Source: Bacteroides sp.
Lineage (GTDB): Bacteria > Bacteroidota > Bacteroidia > Bacteroidales > Muribaculaceae
Direction: 5' to 3'
NCBI GenBank assembly: GCA_014802345.1
Contig: JAAVCM010000006.1
Coordinates: forward strand, 20,766 to 57,596
Length of the DNA stretch: 36,831 bases
Shown in pieces: positions 34,220-36,831 of this stretch. The position numbers and the translations under genes are program-made. A model generated the notes under the pieces. The model was not told the origin of the DNA. It worked only from the letters and a program-made list of their open reading frames with translations, and ran no database searches. Each line of letters opens with the position of its first letter. The first letter of the stretch is position 1.

Positions 34220-35305
34220 ATGGAAAAGAAAGCAGAACACAAGGACTCAATCCGCCGCCCGCTGCTGGGCATGACACTCTCGGAACTCGAAGCGGTAGCC
34301 GCCGAAGCCGGACTGCGCAAGTTTGCCGCCAAACAGATGGCACGCCGCCTCTATGTCAACCGCGTCACCTCCATCGACGAGATGACCGAGCTGCCGAAAC
34401 CCTCGCGCGAGTGGCTCAACGAGCATTACTGCATCGGGCTGCAAGCTCCGATAAAGGCATCGCGCTCAAAGGACGGAACGGTGAAGTATCTGTTTGCTAC
34501 GCGGGGGAAGGATTTCGATTTTCTCACCCACGGACGTGGAGGCCGCGACATTGAGGCGGTCTATATCCCCGACCGCGACCGCGCGACGCTCTGCGTGTCG
34601 TCGCAGGCAGGATGCAGGATGGGGTGCAAGTTCTGCATGACGGGACGGCAGGGTTTCCACGGCGACCTGACCGCCGCCGGAATCATCAATCAGATTTTTG
34701 CCATCCCCGAGAGCCAGAGCCTGACAAACCTCGTGTTCATGGGGATGGGAGAGCCGATGGACAACGTCGACGAGGTCCTGAAAGCCCTCGAGGTGCTGAC
34801 CGCGCCGTGGGGACTCGCATGGAGTCCGAAACGCATCACCGTCTCGAGCATCGGCAAGCTCGACACTCTCCGCCGTCTGCTCGACGAGACTAAGGTCCAC
34901 GTCGCCATCAGTGTCCACTCACCCTACTCCAAGGAGCGTGAGGAACTGATGCCTGTCGAGAAGGCTTTCCCGGTAGCAAAGGTGATGGAGGTGTTGCGCG
35001 GCTATGATTTCGCCCATCAGCGCCGCCTGTCGGCTGAATATATAGTGTGGGGAGGGGTCAACGATGATATGCGCCATGCCGACGCACTCGCCCGGCTGCT
35101 GCGCGGCCTTGACTGCCGTGTCAACCTGATAAGGTTTCATGCCATTCCGGGTTTCGAACACCCGACGGCTTCAATGGAGACGATGGAGAAGTTCCGCGAC
35201 CGCCTCAACTCCCACGGCGTGACGGCGACCATCCGTGCTTCGAGGGGCGAGGACATCGAAGCAGCCTGCGGTATGCTCAGTGGCGAAGGAAGAAGCCCGG
35301 AATAG
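34220..35305 (+). CDS. rlmN: Dual-specificity RNA methyltransferase RlmN
   Basis: 361 residues from the ATG giving MEKKAEHKD; the open frame extends upstream over the promoter and is not coding there. RlmN methylates C2 of A2503 in 23S rRNA and A37 in some tRNAs. The radical-SAM cluster motif CRMGCKFCM (Cys132, Cys136, Cys139) is present, with TLCVSSQAGC before it. VFMGMGEPMDNVDEVLKAL is the SAM-binding GxGEP region. The methyl-carrying cysteine near the C-terminus is seen in IEAACGML (Cys350). Length and order agree with the family. It ends one base before the stop of the convergent HTH gene. Confidence 0.95.
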   Translation: MEKKAEHKDSIRRPLLGMTLSELEAVAAEAGLRKFAAKQMARRLYVNRVTSIDEMTELPKPSREWLNEHYCIGLQAPIKASRSKDGTVKYLFATRGKDFDFLTHGRGGRDIEAVYIPDRDRATLCVSSQAGCRMGCKFCMTGRQGFHGDLTAAGIINQIFAIPESQSLTNLVFMGMGEPMDNVDEVLKALEVLTAPWGLAWSPKRITVSSIGKLDTLRRLLDETKVHVAISVHSPYSKEREELMPVEKAFPVAKVMEVLRGYDFAHQRRLSAEYIVWGGVNDDMRHADALARLLRGLDCRVNLIRFHAIPGFEHPTASMETMEKFRDRLNSHGVTATIRASRGEDIEAACGMLSGEGRSPE

Positions 35306-35306
35306 A

Positions 35307-35519
35307 CTATTGGGCTAATCTCTCGGTATAGGGTTCAAAGAAATTGCGGTGCATCGCGCGCGATATGCGGAACAGGAGTTCCGTATCAATACTGTGGCGA
35401 TTGAAAATCTTGTAGACATTCGTGCGGTTACAGCCGAGCTCCCCGGCGAGCCACACGGCTGACTTACGTTGCGCCTGCAACTCGTCTTTTATAATTCGCC
35501 CGATGAAAACTGTAGCCAT
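35307..35519 (-). CDS. Small helix-turn-helix DNA-binding protein
   Basis: 70 residues from the ATG giving MATVFIGRII. Residues about 20-40 (SAVWLAGELGCNRTNVYKIFN) form a helix-turn-helix of the XRE/Fis-like kind, and almost nothing else is present, so the protein is a bare DNA-binding domain that probably dimerises through its C-terminal helix (ELLFRISRAMHRNFFEPY). A longer frame upstream runs through the promoter and the neighbouring RNA gene and is rejected. The -7 box ends 3 bases before the ATG, so the mRNA may be leaderless. Its stop is one base from that of rlmN on the other strand. Target genes are unknown. Confidence 0.72.
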   Translation of the reverse strand: MATVFIGRIIKDELQAQRKSAVWLAGELGCNRTNVYKIFNRHSIDTELLFRISRAMHRNFFEPYTERLAQ

Positions 35520-35522
35520 GCA

Positions 35523-35554
35523 CAAATATATTAATGTGTATATTTTTATGTCAA
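35523..35554 (-). promoter_or_regulatory. Promoter of the small HTH gene (leaderless arrangement)
   Basis: On the minus strand TTG (35554-35552), 21 bases, TATATTTG (35530-35523). Only three bases (TGC) separate the box from the ATG at 35519, so transcription should begin at or next to the start codon. Confidence 0.65.
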
Positions 35555-35599
35555 GCAGATAGCGGCTGCTGGCGGGCTGCCGGACTATCCTGTGGGAAC

Positions 35600-35840
35600 A
35601 AAAAAATGGGGCTGAACTCTTAGGTTCACACTCCATTCCCAGTCTGAGGCACCGCCAAGCGCCTTTGTCCACGGAACAAGTATGAGATGAGTCCAGCCCC
35701 TATTTCGAGCATATAAACTAATCCTTTTCCTTGTTCCCCGCGGACTGAAGATTTTGGCGGTTTCCAGACAGAGGGAACAAACCGGGCAGCCCTCCACCGA
35801 CAGAACCCCTCAGGATTGACAGTGACGACCGTGCGGTTTT
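35600..35840 (-). ncRNA. Unidentified structured small RNA, about 240 nt
   Basis: The stretch has a perfect promoter on one side and ends on the other in a long hairpin followed by seven T bases (minus strand, 35606-35600). The last hairpin has a 12-pair outer stem, 35689-35700 with 35608-35619. It is unbroken only on the minus strand, where one pair is G-U; the plus strand would have an A-C mismatch there. Inside it GGCGC-TTGGCG-GTGCC forms a further hairpin. An upstream domain has an 8-base perfect stem, 35773-35780 with 35731-35738 (TTGTTCCC/GGGAACAA). No convincing ORF, no tRNA-like ends and no SRP or RNase P signature were seen. A 6S-like RNA is possible but not shown. Confidence 0.65.
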
Positions 35841-35845
35841 CAACG

Positions 35846-35876
35846 CAAAGGTAAGGAGGATTTTGGTTCAATTCAA
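35846..35876 (-). promoter_or_regulatory. Promoter of the structured RNA
   Basis: On the minus strand TTG (35876-35874), 20 bases, TACCTTTG (35853-35846): a perfect match with the same -7 box as tRNA-Ala. Transcription should start near 35840. Confidence 0.75.
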
Positions 35877-36090
35877 GTGGTGACGACCTAAAAATGCGCC
35901 CGAAAATATTAAAAAAAATTAAATCGGCTTAGGGCGTTTTAAAAGCCCGAACCATTGCGGCGAAAGGTGTGTTGTAAGTTTTGGATGAGTGAGGCCTGAC
36001 GCATACGCCTCGGCCGACCACCATTTAATTAAAAATTATTAATAGAGAAAAATTTCTTTAATCCGGCATTTCAATAATGAAAAAAGTCAG
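35877..36090 (+). other. Intergenic region before the pckA promoter
   Basis: No gene is seen. The stretch changes from mixed sequence to very AT-rich near 36020-36060 (TTAATTAAAAATTATTAATA), as often found upstream of strong promoters. Confidence 0.4.
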
Positions 36091-36098
36091 TAACTTTG
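36091..36098 (+). promoter_or_regulatory. -7 box and structured leader of pckA
   Basis: TAACTTTG matches TAnnTTTG; the -33 position has only a weak TTTC. The leader would be about 130 bases. Within it CCTTTGT (36119-36125) can pair with ACAAAGG (36167-36173) around an AT-rich loop. Confidence 0.5.
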
Positions 36099-36235
36099 CA
36101 GTCGGATAAGAAGATTTTCCTTTGTCCGTTCTATATAGCTTATACATATATAAAAGCAAACAGGAAACAAAGGTCAGAAAGATTTTTAGGAAACAATTAA
36201 AATTATCAATTTCATATCAAACTCTTTTAACGACA

Positions 36236-36831
36236 ATGAGTACAATTGATTTATCCCAGTACGGTATCACCGGCGCAAAGGTGATCCACAACCCCAGCTA
36301 CGACCAGCTTTTCATCGACGAGACCAACCCCAACCTCGAAGGCTACGAGAAAGGTCAGGTCACTGAGCTCGGCGCCGTCAACGTGATGACCGGTATCTAC
36401 ACCGGCCGTTCGCCCAAGGACAAATTCTTTGTGAAGGACGACACCAGCGCAAACTCAATCTGGTGGACCACCGAAGAATATAAGAACGACAACAAGCCCA
36501 TCACTCCCGCTACATGGGACGCTCTCAAAGCCATCGCCGACAAGGAGCTTTCAAACAAGACCCTTTATGTCGTCGACGCTTTCTGCGGCACCAACCCCGA
36601 CACCCGTCTCGCTGTCCGCTTCGTCATGGAAGTGGCATGGCAGGCTCACTTCGTGACCAATATGTTCATCCGTCCCACCGAGGAGGAGCTCAAGAACTTC
36701 AAGCCCGACTTCGTTGTCCTCAACGCTTCAAAGGCAAAGGTTGAAAACTGGAAGGAACTCGGCATCAACTCCGAGACCTGCGTTGCCTTCAACCTCACCG
36801 AGCGTATGCAGCTCATCATCAACACATGGTA
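36236..36831 (+). CDS. pckA: Phosphoenolpyruvate carboxykinase (ATP), 5' part (cut by window edge)
   Basis: 198 codons are visible from the ATG giving [13 protein letters not shown]; the full enzyme is about 535 residues. The substrate-binding loop [12 protein letters not shown] with Arg58 is present, followed by [20 protein letters not shown] and [15 protein letters not shown], which are typical of the ATP-dependent class. The kinase motifs lie beyond the window. In Bacteroidales this cytoplasmic enzyme mainly runs toward oxaloacetate, fixing CO2 and making ATP on the way to succinate. Strong codon bias compared with neighbours fits high expression. Confidence 0.96.
   Translation, partial: MSTIDLSQYGITGAKVIHNPSYDQLFIDETNPNLEGYEKGQVTELGAVNVMTGIYTGRSPKDKFFVKDDTSANSIWWTTEEYKNDNKPITPATWDALKAIADKELSNKTLYVVDAFCGTNPDTRLAVRFVMEVAWQAHFVTNMFIRPTEEELKNFKPDFVVLNASKAKVENWKELGINSETCVAFNLTERMQLIINTW

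Noticed and set aside
35600-35840. tmRNA or SRP RNA identity for the structured RNA
   Set aside because: The GGGGCTG/CAGCCCC ends resemble tmRNA ends, but there is no T-arm, CCA or tag reading frame. The SRP loop GGAAGG-type motif is also absent.
35626-35871. Minus-strand ORF (81 residues) across the structured RNA
   Set aside because: Its start lies upstream of the predicted transcription start and inside the promoter. The strong paired stems explain the sequence better than coding does.

Overview
The window looks like chromosome from a gut-type Bacteroidales bacterium. The evidence is a complete SusC/SusD starch locus, an unlinked psd-pssA-DUF4834 lipid cluster, repeated matches to the Bacteroidetes promoter pattern (TTG, about 20 bases, TAnnTTTG), and the lack of Shine-Dalgarno-like spacers before starts. 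A family such as Muribaculaceae would fit the moderately GC-rich codon use, but that is inference. No element specific to one species was recognised.

Layout. 1-3488 (+): 3' end of biotin synthase, a ThiF/MoeB-type E1-like enzyme overlapping it by 4 bases, then a MetE-like protein that has lost most of its zinc ligands followed 5 bases later by a DegT-type PLP aminotransferase. 3452-5311 (-): psd, pssA and a DUF4834 protein, the phosphatidylethanolamine branch. 5830-6474 (+): a PAP2 phosphatase. 6440-9772 (-): an operon of a DUF4836-like lipoprotein, an ABC ATPase and an FtsX-like permease with its own strong promoter. 9862-15296 (-): an envelope-glycan operon of a membrane-anchored probable pseudokinase, a GNAT-like protein, two glycosyltransferases and a Wzx-type flippase. 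15363-17243 (-): a RecD-like helicase and an orphan MNT nucleotidyltransferase.

17320-31342 (+) is a starch utilisation locus. It starts directly behind a decayed tyrosine-recombinase relic and holds a GH13 lipoprotein, a membrane-spanning SusR-like regulator with a repeated coiled coil, SusC, SusD, a SusE/F-position lipoprotein with four tandem starch-binding-like modules, a second GH13 lipoprotein and a GH97 enzyme whose three catalytic glutamates have exactly the spacing of SusB. A rho-independent terminator closes it. The expected flow is: surface modules bind starch, lipoprotein amylases cut it, SusCD imports maltooligosaccharides, GH97 trims them to glucose, and the regulator senses maltooligosaccharide in the periplasm.

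31343-34014 is a worn accessory patch: an ISL3-like insertion sequence with 25-base inverted ends and a frameshifted transposase, directly abutting the C-terminal stub of an EcoRI-family adenine methyltransferase, then an AT-rich gene of unknown function. A tRNA-Ala(GGC) gene follows with its 3' end facing the patch. 34159-36831 returns to backbone: rlmN, a small HTH protein with a predicted leaderless mRNA, a well-supported but unidentified structured RNA of about 240 nt on the minus strand, and the 5' part of pckA.

The observations most worth following up are the unidentified structured RNA (35600-35840), the zinc-site-less MetE-like/DegT pair, the 21-residue repeats in the SusR-like signalling helix, the pseudokinase-led glycan operon, and the recombinase, IS and methylase relics that bracket the starch locus.
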